From assembly GCA_028287415.1 (NCBI GenBank), contig JAQBPS010000245.1, positions 1 through 5,913 on the forward strand: a stretch of DNA of 5,913 nucleotides, written 5' to 3'. The translations under genes were made by a program, and so were the position numbers. The first letter of the stretch is position 1; the number at the start of each line of letters is the position of its first letter. This document shows positions 4,870 to 5,913 of the stretch, piece by piece. Source of the stretch: Bacillota bacterium (GTDB lineage Bacteria > Bacillota > Sulfobacillia > Symbiobacteriales > Symbiobacteriaceae). The notes under the pieces were generated by a model, which was not told where the DNA came from, made no database searches, and saw nothing but the letters and a program-made list of their open reading frames with translations.

Positions 4870-5757
4870 ATGCGATTCACCAGGAAAAGACGACGTCGCC
4901 AGAAGGAAAAAACGGCTCGGCAGAGGGCGATCCTCCCAGTGCTTAGAGTCACCGCCTGCTGGGTGCTCCCGGCAACGATCGCTGCCACAGGGCTTCCCTA
5001 TACACTCGCCGGCGGCACCTATGCGCTTCTCTCGGCCCGCAGCCAACCTGGCCAACAGGCGGCAGCGCAATTCTCAACGTTGTCAACACAGCAAGCGTTC
5101 GCTGCCACAGCGAACTCGGTCGATCTCGGTCAAATCACGGCCGGTCAGCACGTTGAGCGAAAGACCGATGCTTTTCAACTACAGAATATCTCCAAGCGAG
5201 CGCTCGACATAACTGTCCGGGTTGAAGGGGTGAAGGGGCTCACTGCGGTGATCACTCCCTCACATCTTGTCCCAGGTCAGACGGCACACGTCCGGATCAC
5301 CGGCAGCGTTGCCGCCGTGGGCAATGTACGGGCCCGCCTATATGTAGAGGCTTTCGGTGGCTTTTTAAGCCTGGAGCTGCCCCTGCATGCGACGGTCGTC
5401 GCCCCGCCACCACCTCCCCCCACCGAGTGCGCCGGGGGTGAAAAATCCGGGGATACACCGGGTCCGAACAAGGCGCCACTCCCTCCATCGGACAGCGGTG
5501 CTGCTCCCTGCGGGCCGCCGGAGCCCGGTGCTGGTCCAGTGGACACTCCACCCCAGCAGACACCCCCACCCGGCGTGATACCGGGTGTGAAGTTGCCGCC
5601 GCCTGAGCACAGTCCGGGGCTGCCGGTCCCGAAGCTGCCATCACCTGCGCCTGGGAAGTTGCCTCCGCCTCAGCAGCCTCCGGAGCCTCCCTCCCCCGTG
5701 GACCAGGTGACCCCGGGTACACGCCCACCAACTCTAGCCGGGAGTGAATCGCGTTGA
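4870..5757 (+). CDS. Secreted/surface protein with SipW-dependent-type signal and proline-rich tail
   Basis: A 295-residue exported protein. A very basic head (MRFTRKRRRR, residues 1-26) precedes a hydrophobic stretch ending LAGGTYALLSA (46-56), which resembles SipW-dependent signals such as that of Bacillus TasA; cleavage after A52 is guessed by analogy. Residues about 81-177 look like one beta-sandwich domain: SVDLGQITAGQ, then LQNISKRALDITVRVEG and LVPGQTAHVRITGSV recall ASH/DUF1573-like immunoglobulin folds. Residues 178-288 are a proline-rich tail opening with six consecutive prolines and repeating KLPPP/KLPSP; its two cysteines (187, 214) could pair. It is not a clear TasA/camelysin homologue. 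The ATG at 4870 has GGGAGG 6 bases upstream; the frame is open from 4816 without a better start. It overlaps the SipW-like gene by four bases. Likely role: matrix, fibre or cell-wall surface component, inferred from signal type and partner. Confidence 0.75.
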   Translation: MRFTRKRRRRQKEKTARQRAILPVLRVTACWVLPATIAATGLPYTLAGGTYALLSARSQPGQQAAAQFSTLSTQQAFAATANSVDLGQITAGQHVERKTDAFQLQNISKRALDITVRVEGVKGLTAVITPSHLVPGQTAHVRITGSVAAVGNVRARLYVEAFGGFLSLELPLHATVVAPPPPPPTECAGGEKSGDTPGPNKAPLPPSDSGAAPCGPPEPGAGPVDTPPQQTPPPGVIPGVKLPPPEHSPGLPVPKLPSPAPGKLPPPQQPPEPPSPVDQVTPGTRPPTLAGSESR

Positions 5758-5913
5758 AACGTGTGCTCAAAGTCCTGAACGTGATCCTGACCGTCGCGCT
5801 GGTAGGCGTTGTCCTTTCAACAATTTTCCTGGCGATCTCCGCCAGGCGATCCAGTGATTCGATTCCAACCGTGAGCGGGAACAAGGTTCTGACCGTCCTG
5901 AGCGGCTCGATGG
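5754..5913 (+). CDS. SipW-like signal peptidase I (3' end beyond window)
   Basis: The first 53 residues of a membrane serine peptidase of family S26B (SipW, archaeal/ER type), which removes signal peptides of a few dedicated precursors. Residues about 7-29 form one membrane anchor after a basic start (MKRVLKV). A short extracytoplasmic stretch leads to KVLTVLSGSM (44-53), the signature around the catalytic serine, here S52. The start is TTG at 5754, overlapping the TGA of the upstream gene (TTGA), with GGGAG 9 bases before it; GTG at 5763 is a less likely alternative. The overlap indicates translational coupling with its presumed substrate. In Bacillus subtilis sipW lies between tapA and tasA, so a TasA-like or other SipW-dependent gene may follow. 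The catalytic His or Lys and the rest of the enzyme lie outside the window. Confidence 0.82.
   Translation, partial: MKRVLKVLNVILTVALVGVVLSTIFLAISARRSSDSIPTVSGNKVLTVLSGSM

Noticed and set aside
4590..4870. GEMM-type cyclic-di-GMP riboswitch in the SipW operon leader
   Set aside because: I looked because of the GGDEF-like regulator but found no conserved aptamer core sequence.

Overview
The window looks like GC-rich bacterial chromosome. Every intact gene is preceded by a recognisable purine-rich ribosome binding site, and GTG and TTG starts are used. A SipW-type (archaeal/ER-type) signal peptidase paired with a SipW-type precursor, a COG3375 acetyltransferase and a GlsB/YeaQ-family membrane protein together suggest a Gram-positive, perhaps a high-GC Firmicutes lineage; an actinobacterium cannot be excluded. 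This is inference; no rRNA or housekeeping gene is present to settle it.

Layout: the left 4.5 kb is read from the minus strand. In transcription order it holds a membrane-bound LuxR-type regulator (4468-2405), an intact COG3375 GNAT acetyltransferase (2336-1590), the remains of a second, tandem-domain GNAT gene (1564-907), and a small hydrophilic protein built of 20-residue repeats (821-447). It ends with a three-helix GlsB/transglycosylase-associated membrane protein (413-168), followed by two hairpins, one of them a 13-bp terminator-like stem. The last two genes look like a small stress operon with its own promoter near position 900.

A 401-base divergent intergenic region (4469-4869) contains an AT-rich promoter zone and palindromes. 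To its right, on the plus strand, lie a secreted or surface protein with a SipW-dependent-type signal sequence and a proline-rich tail (4870-5757) and, overlapping its stop codon, the start of a SipW-like signal peptidase (from 5754). The peptidase is cut by the window end just after its catalytic serine motif.

The most interesting element is the regulator. It has about 12 membrane segments, then a LuxR helix-turn-helix, then a degenerate GGDEF domain whose active-site motif is SRRSF while an RxxD inhibitory-site motif is kept at the canonical distance. With the divergent SipW-type operon, which resembles the Bacillus tapA-sipW-tasA matrix operon in logic, this suggests a membrane-anchored, possibly cyclic-di-GMP-sensing regulator of a matrix or surface-fibre operon. 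That link is a hypothesis from domain content and gene position.

A second theme is decay and rearrangement between 450 and 2410: a truncated GNAT pseudogene, and a stray fragment of the repeat-protein gene just after the regulator's stop codon.
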